Shown here in pieces: positions 18,335-27,922 of a stretch of 64,000 nt of DNA. Where the stretch lies: positions 1,736,001 to 1,800,000 of the forward strand of contig NZ_LT629740.1 of the NCBI RefSeq assembly GCF_900105165.1, read 5' to 3'. Source of the DNA: Mucilaginibacter mallensis (GTDB taxonomy: Bacteria > Bacteroidota > Bacteroidia > Sphingobacteriales > Sphingobacteriaceae). Position 1 is the stretch's first letter. Each line of letters starts with the position of its first letter. The translations under genes were made by a program, and so were the position numbers. The notes under the pieces were generated by a model. It saw only the letters and a list, made by a program, of their open reading frames with translations, was not told the DNA's origin and searched no databases.

Positions 18335-20797
18335 ATGAAAAAAAAATATTCTGTTATTGTTCCCGTCCTTTCTTTATTTATGATGAGCGTTGGTTATTGC
18401 CAGCAAAGCCCGGTGATAAACGTTGGAAATGTAACTGCGGTTAAGATCGAAGATCAAAAGGTTAGTATAACCATCACCAACGCTAATGCCGAGGTAACTG
18501 TTTACACACCATCGGTTATAAGGGTGCGTATGGATAGAAAAGTTTTGGTACCCGATTTTTCGTATGCCGTTGTTGGCAAACCAATAGCTGTTAAGGCTAA
18601 TATTAAACAAACAGATACCGAAATTGATATCATCACCGATTCATTAAAAGCGGTAATTCAAAAACAACCATTTTCAATAGCCTATTATACCCCCGATGGT
18701 CAGGTTATAAATGAAGATGATAAAGGTTTATCAACTTCGTGGGTAAATGAATCTGTAACCGATTATAAAACGTTGCAGCCAGATGAGCATTTCATAGGTC
18801 TGGGCGAAAAAACCGGGAACCTCGACAGAACCGGCAGCGGGTACACCAACTGGAACTCTGATGTTTATGGTTACAGCATAACCCAGGATCCGCTTTACTC
18901 AAGCATACCTTTTTATATAGGTATTCACCATGGCTTAAGCTATGGTATTTTCCTGGATAATACCTATCAAACCGACTTCAACTTTGGCGCGAGTACCAAC
19001 CGTTTCTCCTCGTTCGGAGCGCGTGGCGGCGAAATGAATTATTACTTCATTTATCACAAGCACCTTGCCGATATAATCACCTCCTATACTTATTTAACAG
19101 GTCGTATGCCGTTGCCGCCTATGTGGTCGCTGGGCTATCAGCAAAACCGCTACAGCTATTATCCCGAGGCGGAAGTAATGCGTATAGCACATACGCTGCG
19201 CGAAAAACATATCCCGGCTGACGGCATTACCCTGGATATTCATTATATGGATAAATACCAGCTTTTCACCTGGAACAAGAACCGTTTCCCTGATCCGGCA
19301 GGCATGAATGCCGAATTGAACAAACTGGGTTTTAAAACAACCGTGATCGTTGATCCGGGTATTAAAATAGCCCCGGGAGCACCGGCTTATGAGAGCGGTT
19401 TAAAAAACGATGTTTACATCAAATATCCGGATGGGCAGCCTTATGTAGGCGCTGTTTGGCCGGGCTGGTGTAATTTTAACGATTTCACGAGCCAAAAGGG
19501 CCGTGACTGGTGGCATAGCCAGGTTAAATTCTTTGCCGAATCAGGCGTTAGCGGTATCTGGAATGATATGAACGAAATTGCAACCTGGGGATCAAAAATG
19601 CCCGATAATGTTTTGTTTGATTATGATGGCCACCAAACAAGTCATCTACAGGCGCACAATATTTATGGTATGCAAATGGCCCGCTCCAGCTATGAGGGTG
19701 CTTTAATGCAGTTTAAGGAACGTCCGTTTATTTTAACGCGCTCAGGTTTTGCCGGTCTGCAGCGTTATACCGCTATATGGACAGGCGATAACCGCGCCGA
19801 AGAAGATCACATGCTGCAAGGTGTACGCTTAATGAATAGCTTAGGCTTAAGCGGTGTTTCATTTACCGGTATGGATATTGGTGGTTTCACCGGTAACCCA
19901 ACAACATCATTATACGCCCGTTGGATGGAACTCGGGGCTTTTATACCATACTATCGTAATCATACAGCCTTTAACAGCAAAGCAGCCGAGCCATGGACAT
20001 TTGGTGAGGATGTGCTTGATATCACCCGTAACTACATCAGCCTGCGTTACCAGTTATTGCCATATATCTATTCAGGCTTTTATGAATCAACCCAAAATGG
20101 CTTGCCTGTTATGCGCTCGCTGGCTATTGATTATACTTTTGATCCTAAAGTTTTATGGGCCGATTATCAAAATCAATTTGAATTTGGCAATGGTATTATG
20201 GTAGCACCATTTGAAAGCACCAAGGAGTACGGAAAGATCTATTTCCCCGAAGGTATCTGGTACGACCTGTATAACGGATTGCAGGAGGCTGGCAAACAGG
20301 AGAAAATTGTCCCTTTAAGCCTTAATAAGCTCCCTGTGTACGTAAAAGGCGGCAGCATAATACCAATGCAGTCGCTGGTACAATCAACCGCAGAGCAGCC
20401 TGTAGATACGTTGTTTGTACATGTTTATAAAGGCACTACAGCAAACCATTTTGTTTATTATGAGGACGATGGTAAAAGCTTTGCTTACCAAAAAGGCGAT
20501 TTTTATAAAAGGCTGATTACTTTTAATCCTGCAAATCACACCATCATTTTTAATGCTGCCGAAGGGAGCTACAAAACGCACTTTAAGCACATTAAACTTA
20601 TACTGCATGGTTTTGATCAGGCAAATACCATACAAACAGGCAACGATCAGTTAAAACTGCAGAGCGGAAGCTTCCAGTTTTTGGGTGCCGCTGCCGGCGG
20701 CGATCCGCAGGGGAGTGCTTATCCTACTGAAAGCTGTGCAGTTAAGTGGGTTACAATTGATAACTCGGCAATAACTATTCAAATAAATTATAAATAA
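18335..20797 (+). CDS. GH31 alpha-glucosidase, exported
   Basis: An 820-residue glycoside hydrolase family 31 enzyme that would release glucose from maltooligosaccharides. The signal peptide (1-22, ending GYCQ) has no lipobox, so it is probably periplasmic. The N-terminal galactose-mutarotase-like beta domain (about 30-240) is followed by the (beta/alpha)8 barrel. WNDMNE carries the nucleophile Asp411, and the WTGDN motif carries acid/base Asp485. FILTRSGFAG and IPYYRNHT are family-typical. A C-terminal beta domain and a DUF5110-like tail (about 690-815) complete it. I chose the ATG at 18335 over the upstream GTG at 18302, because the GTG lies inside the hairpin region and adds a poor N-terminus. 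The GH13 start lies 21 nt downstream. Confidence 0.93.
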   Translation: MKKKYSVIVPVLSLFMMSVGYCQQSPVINVGNVTAVKIEDQKVSITITNANAEVTVYTPSVIRVRMDRKVLVPDFSYAVVGKPIAVKANIKQTDTEIDIITDSLKAVIQKQPFSIAYYTPDGQVINEDDKGLSTSWVNESVTDYKTLQPDEHFIGLGEKTGNLDRTGSGYTNWNSDVYGYSITQDPLYSSIPFYIGIHHGLSYGIFLDNTYQTDFNFGASTNRFSSFGARGGEMNYYFIYHKHLADIITSYTYLTGRMPLPPMWSLGYQQNRYSYYPEAEVMRIAHTLREKHIPADGITLDIHYMDKYQLFTWNKNRFPDPAGMNAELNKLGFKTTVIVDPGIKIAPGAPAYESGLKNDVYIKYPDGQPYVGAVWPGWCNFNDFTSQKGRDWWHSQVKFFAESGVSGIWNDMNEIATWGSKMPDNVLFDYDGHQTSHLQAHNIYGMQMARSSYEGALMQFKERPFILTRSGFAGLQRYTAIWTGDNRAEEDHMLQGVRLMNSLGLSGVSFTGMDIGGFTGNPTTSLYARWMELGAFIPYYRNHTAFNSKAAEPWTFGEDVLDITRNYISLRYQLLPYIYSGFYESTQNGLPVMRSLAIDYTFDPKVLWADYQNQFEFGNGIMVAPFESTKEYGKIYFPEGIWYDLYNGLQEAGKQEKIVPLSLNKLPVYVKGGSIIPMQSLVQSTAEQPVDTLFVHVYKGTTANHFVYYEDDGKSFAYQKGDFYKRLITFNPANHTIIFNAAEGSYKTHFKHIKLILHGFDQANTIQTGNDQLKLQSGSFQFLGAAAGGDPQGSAYPTESCAVKWVTIDNSAITIQINYK

Positions 20798-20818
20798 AAT
20801 ATAAGGGGAGAAGTGGAA

Positions 20819-22219
20819 ATGAAATTAAGTAAAAAACTAAAAATGAACGGTTTAATATTACCTGCTTTGCTATTGTGCTTTGCCTGCAGCAAATCAAACA
20901 GCGGCCCAACAACAGTTACTAAAACAACAACAACTAAAGATAGTATCTATAAAGATCCGGCACAATATGGTACGCCTTATGCTGGTGTACCCGCTACCAA
21001 GGACATTGTAATGTACGAGGTGAATACCCAAACCTATACGCCGGCTACCTTTCAGGGTGTGCAGGTCAGGCTTGATTCTATTAAGGCGCTTGGTGTTAAT
21101 GTTATATGGTTAATGCCTACCTATCCGGTTGGTGTGCTTAAAAGTATTAATTCGCCTTATTGTATTAAAGATTACAATGGGGTTAATTCAAATTTCGGCA
21201 CATTGGCCGATCTGCGCAACCTGGTTGCAGCGGCGCATGGCCTGGGCATGGCTGTAATACTGGATTGGGTGGCTAATGATACCTCATGGGATAATGTATG
21301 GATCTCCAACAAATCATGGTATCAGCAGGATGCTAACGGCAATATAATTTATCCCCCGGGAACAAATTATACCGATGTAGCTGCCTTGAATTTTAATAGC
21401 ACGGCTATGCGTACCGCTATGATACGCGCAATGAAATACTGGGTGTTTACCGCTAATATTGACGGTTACCGTTGTGATTTTGCCGATAATATTCCATCAG
21501 ATTTCTGGGTTCAGGCGCTTGATACCTTAAATACTATAAAAACCCACAAATTGATCTATTTAGCCGAAGGTACAACCAGCGCCGAAATCAGCGCGGGCTT
21601 CCAGATGGATTACGCGTTTAGCTATTATAGTACCTTAAAAGGCGTATTTGCGAATACACAGGCACCAAGTGCATTGTTTACCACCAATACCGCTGAGATC
21701 AACTCTATACCATCAACAGGTACAAAATTACGGTATATCACTAACCACGACGATGCTTCATCAGATGGCAGTACTATTACCGAGTATAACGGCAAACAAG
21801 GCGCTTTAGCAGCGTTTGTTTTAGCTGCCTATATGAATGGTGTACCGCTGATATATGATAGCCAGGAGGTAGGTTATCCTAATCCGATCAGCATTTTTAC
21901 CAATGTACCGGTTGATTATACTGCAAACCCGGATATGGTAACTGCCTACAAGCAAATTCTGGCTTTCCGCACAGCGCATGAAGCTGTAAAAACCGGTGCA
22001 TTAACACAGTATAACGATGCTAATATTATCGCTTTTGAGAAAACATCAGGAACGGATGATGTACTGATACTGGTGAACGCCAAAAACAGCGCACAAACCT
22101 TTAATATACCTGCCGGGTTGCAAAATACCACATGGACTAATGGTTTAACCAATGCAAGTGTTACTTTATCAACACAATATAGTTTTGCAGCCTATGGCTA
22201 CCTGGTACTGAAAAAGTAA
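20819..22219 (+). CDS. GH13 alpha-amylase lipoprotein (SusG-like role)
   Basis: A 466-residue surface amylase. The lipobox CFAC (Cys near 24) is preceded by a hydrophobic helix. The GH13 motifs read: region I DWVAND (Asp149 to Asp154), region II GYRCDFAD with nucleophile Asp220, region III LAEGT with acid/base Glu250, and region IV TNHDD with stabiliser Asp311. Region I normally ends in His (DxxxNH), but here it is Asp154. A C-terminal beta domain closes the protein. It has no extra CBM, unlike B. thetaiotaomicron SusG. An AAGGGGAG sequence at 20802-20809 fits a ribosome site for ATG 20819 better than for the in-frame GTG at 20813. It is the last gene of the starch locus. Confidence 0.92.
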   Translation: MKLSKKLKMNGLILPALLLCFACSKSNSGPTTVTKTTTTKDSIYKDPAQYGTPYAGVPATKDIVMYEVNTQTYTPATFQGVQVRLDSIKALGVNVIWLMPTYPVGVLKSINSPYCIKDYNGVNSNFGTLADLRNLVAAAHGLGMAVILDWVANDTSWDNVWISNKSWYQQDANGNIIYPPGTNYTDVAALNFNSTAMRTAMIRAMKYWVFTANIDGYRCDFADNIPSDFWVQALDTLNTIKTHKLIYLAEGTTSAEISAGFQMDYAFSYYSTLKGVFANTQAPSALFTTNTAEINSIPSTGTKLRYITNHDDASSDGSTITEYNGKQGALAAFVLAAYMNGVPLIYDSQEVGYPNPISIFTNVPVDYTANPDMVTAYKQILAFRTAHEAVKTGALTQYNDANIIAFEKTSGTDDVLILVNAKNSAQTFNIPAGLQNTTWTNGLTNASVTLSTQYSFAAYGYLVLKK

Positions 22220-22332
22220 ATGTTTAAAGCCTGTAAGGCTTATTGATGATGAACGCTGTTTTTGTCTCAAATATATAACAGGGTTAATAGAGAGTTCATG
22301 ATCTTTTGGTTTTGATTATGGACAATGAATGT

Positions 22333-22365
22333 AAAGCGATCAGTTGAAAACTGGTCGCTTTTTTT
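22333..22365 (+). terminator. Intrinsic terminator of the starch locus
   Basis: The arms AAAGCGATCAGTT (22333-22345) and AACTGGTCGCTTT (22349-22361) pair over 13 bp with one wobble and a 3-nt loop, followed by TTTT. It lies 113 nt after the GH13 stop and marks the end of the operon. Confidence 0.9.
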
Positions 22366-22372
22366 GTGGTGT

Positions 22373-22974
22373 TTATGGTTGGTTTGACTGACTTAACGAG
22401 CCCCTTTATTGCTCCGTTCATCAGTGCAAAATTGTTTGAATCAGGATGAATAGGGGACTAGACTGTTAATGTTTTGAACCACTTAATACTGCCAAATAAT
22501 ACCTGTTTATACACTGAAAATCTCCTCAATTATGAGCAAAATATTTCTAATAACTTATGCAATCGAACCGCAAAAAGTACAATTATGATCGAATAGACTC
22601 TAAAACACTGAAAATTGACCAAAATGCTTCATTTTGAAGCATTTTAACTTGTTATTAAACAGAATAACTTTAAGTCGCTAATAGTCAAATGCTATAACAA
22701 TTTAGCTGATTCAAGCAATCAAAAAACTGTTAAAATGACGGTATTTGGCCGTTTTTGGCGCTATTTCCCCTATAAATGCCGCATTTACGCTATATCCCTC
22801 TAAAAACAGAAAAAAAAGACATTCTGGAACGAACCGTATCAATTTTTTTTGATTAAACGACCAAATAAAGCTTTTGTGCTGATTATCAAGCCTAATTTGA
22901 TTTATAGTCTTGTGATTGAAGCGTTTCAAAAATGATATAAATGCCTAAAAATCAATCATTTATGTAAAAATAAA
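22373..22974. other. AT-rich spacer between the two glycan loci, no gene seen
   Basis: About 600 nt with no frame that I would support; the longest (22711-22929, minus) has no start context, family or codon signal. The only clear structure is a perfect hairpin AAAATGCTTCA-TTT-TGAAGCATTTT at 22621-22645. This has no strong T-run and could be a protein-binding palindrome or a weak terminator. The stretch probably holds regulatory sequence for the beta-glucan locus. Confidence 0.5.
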
Positions 22975-23007
22975 TTTGCTTTTATATTTCAAACTTTCAT
23001 ATGTTTG
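22975..23007 (+). promoter_or_regulatory. Bacteroidota-type promoter for the beta-glucan locus
   Basis: TTTG at 22975-22978 and TATGTTTG at 23000-23007 are 21 nt apart. Both match the consensus TTTG-N19-21-TAnnTTTG of the primary sigma factor in this phylum exactly. Transcription would start near 23014, giving a leader of about 177 nt before the susC ATG. That leader contains small hairpins (for example GTTCTTT-AAAAAGGAAC near 23125-23141). Confidence 0.75.
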
Positions 23008-23190
23008 GTGCACCAATTACAAGGAAACCTAAAAACTCCCTGTAGTAACTTATTATTTACATAAATTAAACTCATAGCTATGGATTGTCCATTCTACTTA
23101 ACTGCCTACGGTTAGTTGCCGGTAGTTCTTTAAAAAGGAACATTAAACTTTTAAACACTTATCAAAAACCAACTATTAATTTTTTTATTC

Positions 23191-26100
23191 ATGAGAAAAA
23201 CAATTACATTTTTATTTATCCTCCTGTTATCGGGCATGTCATTTGCCTTTGCGCAGAACATTACCGTAAAAGGTACGGTAAGCGACAAAACAGGAGCACC
23301 TTTGCCAGGGGTTACAGTAAAATTAAAGGGAACCCAGGAAGGCACAGTTACTGATGCTAACGGTGGTTACTCAATAAAATCTCCTTCAAATGGCACATTA
23401 AGTTTTTCATTTATTGGCTACGATCCAAAAGATGTAGCCATTGACGGCCGTTATACACTTAATACAAGCCTGGCTGATGCCACAACCGGCCTTAATGAGG
23501 TGGTGGTTATTGGTTACGGTACGCAAAAGAAGGCAACCGTTACCGGTGCAATTTCAAGTGTTGGTGCCGCTGATTTAAAAGACCAGCAAATTACACGTGT
23601 TGACGATGCCCTTGAAGGCCGCGCGGCAGGTGTTTTGGTTACGCAAAGTTCAGGCTCACCTGGTGCTGCACCTAATATAATTATTCGTGGTCAAAACTCT
23701 TTAACTAATAGCAGCCCGCTGTATGTTGTTGATGGTCAGATCTGGGATAATGGTGGTTATGACGCTATCAACCCTAATGATATCGAATCAATACAAGTGT
23801 TGAAAGATGCGTCAGCAGCCATTTACGGTTCACGTTCATCAAACGGTGTTATATTGATCACTACCAAAAAAGGAAAAGCAGGCGAACCAAAGATCACTTA
23901 TGATTTTTATTATGGTACGCAATCAGTTACTAAAAAACTTGATCTTCCAAACGCAACTCAATATGCGCAGTTAAGGAACGAAGCCGTTACCAATGATGGT
24001 GGCACGGCGCCATTTGCTAATCCATCTCAATTTGGTACCGGTACCAACTGGCAAAATGAGATTTTTGGTCATGCCCCTATCATGCAAAATAACCTTTCGG
24101 TTAGCGGCGGTACCGATAAAGCAACTTACTATGCTTCATTAGGCTACCTTGATCAAAAAGGTATAGTAATGCCGAATAACTCTGATTACAAAAGATTTAA
24201 CTTAAGATTGAATAGTACTTTTAAGCCTAAAAAATATCTTACTTTCGGTGAGAACTTTAACTATGCTTATACCCGCAGTACTACTTTCTTCAATACAAAC
24301 AGCGTATTCGGTGGTCCGTTAGCAGATGCTATAAACCTTGATCCGATTACACCTGTAACGGTTAGTGATATCAATGCGCAGCCCAATGCCGCCATTTATA
24401 ATACTAACTCGGCTTTTCTTTTAAGAAATGCTCAGGGTTTACCTTACGGTATTTCTAACTATGTAGGTCAGGAAATTGTTAATCCATTGGCACAGGCACA
24501 ATTGCAAAATGGTAACTATAACTGGTCACATAACTTGTTTGGTGATGTGTTCTTATCAATTGAGCCAATCAAAGGCCTTTCTATTAAAACTGAAATTGCC
24601 GGTAAACAAGCATTTTATGGTACTGAGCAATTTACGCCGCTATATTACTTAAACTCAAGTACAAGCAGCCTTGTAAATAACTCTCAAAACCGCCAGATGA
24701 ACCAGGGCCTTGAATGGAACTGGGATAATACTGCCACCTATACTCGTTCAATAGGTAAGCACAACTTTACAATTTTAGGAGGTACAAGTGCAGAGCAAGA
24801 AAGCGGTTACGGTTCTTCAGTAACTTACCAGGGCGAGCCTATTAGTTCATACCAGGATGCTTCTTTCAATTTTCCTTTAGCACAAGCTAACCGTTTAGGC
24901 AGCGCTAATGATAATCAGCCTGTAACATTAGCTTCCCTTTTCGGTCGTGTAACTTATGATTATGATGGAAAATATCTTTTCCAGGGTATGATCAGGCGTG
25001 ATGGCTCATCAAAATTTGGTGAAAATCATGTTTACGGTACATTCCCTTCAGCATCAATCGGCTGGGTAGCTTCTAAAGAAGATTGGTTTCCAAAAAATAC
25101 ATTTGTTGATTTGTTGAAATTCCGTGCATCTTATGGTGTATTAGGTAACGAATTAGCCTTAGGAACATTTCAGTATTCACCAATTATAAGTGGTATTGGC
25201 AGTTATGTATTTGGTTCTAATGGTGGCCAGGTATTATACACAGGTTACGGCCCGCAAACACTTGCCAATCCTAACCTTGAATGGGAAAAGGATAAATCTA
25301 CAGATCTGGCATTGGATGCGACATTATTTCATGATTTAACCGTGACCATTGATGTTTACAAAAAAGTATCTGACGGTCTATTAATGCAGGTGCCGCTTCC
25401 GGCTTATGCGGGTGTTGCTAACCCTCCATTTTCAAATGCTGGTGGTATCACCAACAAGGGTATTGAGTTACAGTTAGGCTACAATAAAAAAGTAGGTGAT
25501 TTTAACCTGACTTTTGGTGGTAACATAGCATACAACCATAATGAAGTTACCAGCATTAGCATTCTTCCATTCATTAATGAAGGTAGCTGGCAAGGTGGTA
25601 ACCCATCACAAATACAACGTTTAGCAGTTGGCCAGCCATTTGATGAGTTTTACGGATACAAAGTGGTAGGTATATTCCAATCACAAGCTGATGTTAACAA
25701 TTATAAAGATTCTCAGGGCAATGTTTTCCAGCCTAATGCAAAACCAGGTGATTTAAAATATGCTAACCTTGGTGGCCCGGGTACAATCGGTCCCAAAGAT
25801 CGTACCTACTTAGGTAACCCGCAACCAAGCTGGACATACGGCTTTTCATTCAGCGCAAACTACAAACAGTTTGACATGAGCTTATTTGGCCAGGGTGTTT
25901 GGGGAAACAAAGTATTCCAGGAATATCGTCGTTTGGATATAAACACTGCTAATTACCCAATTTCAGCATTAGATGCCTGGACTCCAACTAATACTAATAC
26001 CAGCATTCCAAGATTGACAGATGCCGATCCGAATGGTAATCATACAAGTCCGTCCAGCTACTTTTTACAAAGTGGTGCTTATCTGCGCTTAAAATCGTTG

Positions 26101-26313
26101 CAATTCGGATACACTTTGCCAAAATCGTTAAATAGCAAGCTGGATATCACTAAATTACGTATATACGTTGCTGCCGATAATTTATTCACTATAACAAAGT
26201 ATAATGGCTTCGATCCAGAGTTTGCAGGTGGCGATAAAAACACCGTAGGGGTTGATCAGGGTGTATATCCAACTGCCCGTACATTCAGGGTTGGTGTAGA
26301 TGTTACTTTATAA
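23191..26313 (+). CDS. SusC-type TonB-linked outer membrane transporter (beta-glucan locus)
   Basis: A 1040-residue importer. It has a signal peptide (1-22, ending FAFAQ), a carboxypeptidase-regulatory-like domain (about 25-105, VKGTVSDKTGAPLPGVTVKL), the linker VVVIGYGTQKKATVTGAISS, a plug (with NIIIRGQNSLTNSSPLYVVD and GVILITTKKGK), and a barrel ending GVDVTL. It is clearly a different paralogue from the starch SusC. The substrate is inferred from the downstream GH16/GH30/GH3/GH5 set to be a beta-1,3/1,6-glucan. The consensus promoter upstream makes it the first gene of the locus. The susD-like gene starts 27 nt after it. Confidence 0.95.
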   Translation: MRKTITFLFILLLSGMSFAFAQNITVKGTVSDKTGAPLPGVTVKLKGTQEGTVTDANGGYSIKSPSNGTLSFSFIGYDPKDVAIDGRYTLNTSLADATTGLNEVVVIGYGTQKKATVTGAISSVGAADLKDQQITRVDDALEGRAAGVLVTQSSGSPGAAPNIIIRGQNSLTNSSPLYVVDGQIWDNGGYDAINPNDIESIQVLKDASAAIYGSRSSNGVILITTKKGKAGEPKITYDFYYGTQSVTKKLDLPNATQYAQLRNEAVTNDGGTAPFANPSQFGTGTNWQNEIFGHAPIMQNNLSVSGGTDKATYYASLGYLDQKGIVMPNNSDYKRFNLRLNSTFKPKKYLTFGENFNYAYTRSTTFFNTNSVFGGPLADAINLDPITPVTVSDINAQPNAAIYNTNSAFLLRNAQGLPYGISNYVGQEIVNPLAQAQLQNGNYNWSHNLFGDVFLSIEPIKGLSIKTEIAGKQAFYGTEQFTPLYYLNSSTSSLVNNSQNRQMNQGLEWNWDNTATYTRSIGKHNFTILGGTSAEQESGYGSSVTYQGEPISSYQDASFNFPLAQANRLGSANDNQPVTLASLFGRVTYDYDGKYLFQGMIRRDGSSKFGENHVYGTFPSASIGWVASKEDWFPKNTFVDLLKFRASYGVLGNELALGTFQYSPIISGIGSYVFGSNGGQVLYTGYGPQTLANPNLEWEKDKSTDLALDATLFHDLTVTIDVYKKVSDGLLMQVPLPAYAGVANPPFSNAGGITNKGIELQLGYNKKVGDFNLTFGGNIAYNHNEVTSISILPFINEGSWQGGNPSQIQRLAVGQPFDEFYGYKVVGIFQSQADVNNYKDSQGNVFQPNAKPGDLKYANLGGPGTIGPKDRTYLGNPQPSWTYGFSFSANYKQFDMSLFGQGVWGNKVFQEYRRLDINTANYPISALDAWTPTNTNTSIPRLTDADPNGNHTSPSSYFLQSGAYLRLKSLQFGYTLPKSLNSKLDITKLRIYVAADNLFTITKYNGFDPEFAGGDKNTVGVDQGVYPTARTFRVGVDVTL

Positions 26314-26340
26314 CTATTGAATCATTAAAAATATTATATT

Positions 26341-27858
26341 ATGAAAAAAAATTATATCAAGTATACAACGGTTTTTTTGCTGGGGATGGGCGTATTTGCA
26401 TCCTGCAAAAAATCCTTCCTGCAGGTGAATCCCAAAGGGGAGTTCGCGGCGTCAAATTATTACCAAACACCTGACCAGGCCTTCGCCGGTTTGGCAGCAG
26501 CTTACGATCCGTTAACTACTGAAACAGGTGGTTTGGATGGAACGTATACCGATGTGCTAGGTCCGTTAAATTCAGCATCTGATGATTGTTATGCAGGTGG
26601 TGGTGGTCCAAACGATACAAACGACTGGCAATTATGGAACAATTACCAATTGAATTCGGCAGCCGGACCGCAACAAGGTTTTTGGCCAATTAACTTCCTG
26701 GGCGTAAGCCGTGCAAACACAATTTTGGCTGAAGTAGGTGGTGTACCGGGATTAAGCGATGATCTTAAGAAAAGATACACTGCCGAAGCGCAATTCTTAC
26801 GTGCACATTATTACTTTGATCTGGAAAGATTATTTAAAAATGTACCCTTAATATTAAAACCACTTGCACAAGCTGACATTTACAATCAGCTACAAGCCAA
26901 ACCAGCTGATGTTTATGCGCAAATTGAAGCTGATTTAACAGCTGCTATCCCTAACTTGCCTGCAACTGTTGTTGCAAGCGAACAAGGCCGTGTTACACAA
27001 GGCGCTGCTATTGCTTTGTTAGGTAAGGTATATTTATACGAGAAAAAATGGGCTCAGGCAGCAACTGAATTTGCAATTGTTAATGGCACACCAGGCGGCA
27101 CAACCCCAGTTTATGGTTACCACTTAGTGGCTAATTTCGGTTCAATTTTCAGCCCTAATAATAAATTTAACAGCGAAGCGATATTTGAAATAACCCGTAC
27201 AGCTACACAGGCTTACACCTGGAATAACTGGAATACCTTTAAAGGCAATGTATATGTACAAATGGTAGGCCCACGTAACTTTGGCGATGCCACTTATGCA
27301 GGCGGATGGGGCTTTAACCCCGTTACCAAGCTATTACATGATGCGCTGAAAGGTGACCCGAGATATGGTTATACAGTTTTGGATATGGATAGCCTTGTAG
27401 CTGTTGAAAAATCATCTTACCAGGCAAGCTATCAAAACACAGGTTACTTTCTGTTAAAATACGCGCCATTAACCAAGTACAAGGCAACTCAGGGCCAGGT
27501 AGAGTTAAACTATCCTAATGATTATATTGAGATACGTTTGGCTGATACTTACCTGATGGAAGCTGAAGCATTGGTAATGGGCAGTGGTGGATCTGCGCGC
27601 GCGCAAGCATTGCTTGATGCTGTTCGTGCAAGGGTTGGGTTAGCATCAGTACCGGTAAGTATGACAACCATTAAAAATGAGCGCCGTTTAGAGCTGGCAA
27701 CAGAAGGACATCGCTGGTTTGACCTTGTAAGATGGGGTGATGCTCCAACTGTACTATCATTCAAAGGTTTCCAGGCTGGTAAAAATGAACTTTTACCTAT
27801 CCCGCTTACGGACCTTAGCGCAACCAAACTGGTTCAGAACCCAGGTTACGCAAATTAA
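26341..27858 (+). CDS. SusD-like glycan-binding lipoprotein (beta-glucan locus)
   Basis: A 505-residue lipoprotein with lipobox FASC (Cys near 22) followed by KKSFLQVNPKGEF. SusD signatures are RYTAEAQFLRAHYYFDLERL, TPR helices around ALLGKVYLYEKKWAQAATEF, IEIRLADTYLMEAEALVMG, and the C-terminal NERRLELATEGHRWFDLVRW and LLPIPLTDLS. It forms the lid of the preceding SusC. Unlike the starch locus, no separate surface glycan-binding protein follows. A strong hairpin lies just after its stop. Confidence 0.95.
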   Translation: MKKNYIKYTTVFLLGMGVFASCKKSFLQVNPKGEFAASNYYQTPDQAFAGLAAAYDPLTTETGGLDGTYTDVLGPLNSASDDCYAGGGGPNDTNDWQLWNNYQLNSAAGPQQGFWPINFLGVSRANTILAEVGGVPGLSDDLKKRYTAEAQFLRAHYYFDLERLFKNVPLILKPLAQADIYNQLQAKPADVYAQIEADLTAAIPNLPATVVASEQGRVTQGAAIALLGKVYLYEKKWAQAATEFAIVNGTPGGTTPVYGYHLVANFGSIFSPNNKFNSEAIFEITRTATQAYTWNNWNTFKGNVYVQMVGPRNFGDATYAGGWGFNPVTKLLHDALKGDPRYGYTVLDMDSLVAVEKSSYQASYQNTGYFLLKYAPLTKYKATQGQVELNYPNDYIEIRLADTYLMEAEALVMGSGGSARAQALLDAVRARVGLASVPVSMTTIKNERRLELATEGHRWFDLVRWGDAPTVLSFKGFQAGKNELLPIPLTDLSATKLVQNPGYAN

Positions 27859-27876
27859 CTATTGTAAAATATTTAT

Positions 27877-27909
27877 AAAGCTGCCGGGTAATACCGGCAG
27901 CTTTTATAA
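27877..27909 (+). terminator. Intrinsic terminator/attenuator between susD-like and GH16 genes
   Basis: Perfect 11-bp arms AAAGCTGCCGG (27877-27887) and CCGGCAGCTTT (27894-27904) enclose a 6-nt loop and are followed by TATAAG. It starts 19 nt after the SusD stop and ends about 15 nt before the GH16 ATG. The position is the same as the susE/GH31 hairpin, and read-through would set enzyme levels below transporter levels. Confidence 0.7.
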
Positions 27910-27922
27910 GAAACCAATACGT

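Noticed and set aside
22711..22929. 72-codon minus-strand frame in the gap between the two glycan loci
   Set aside because: No family resemblance, no start context, and composition like the AT-rich non-coding DNA around it.
27737..27922. Long N-terminal extension of the GH16 frame
   Set aside because: It overlaps the susD-like gene in another frame and crosses the hairpin; the lipoprotein signal begins at ATG 27923.
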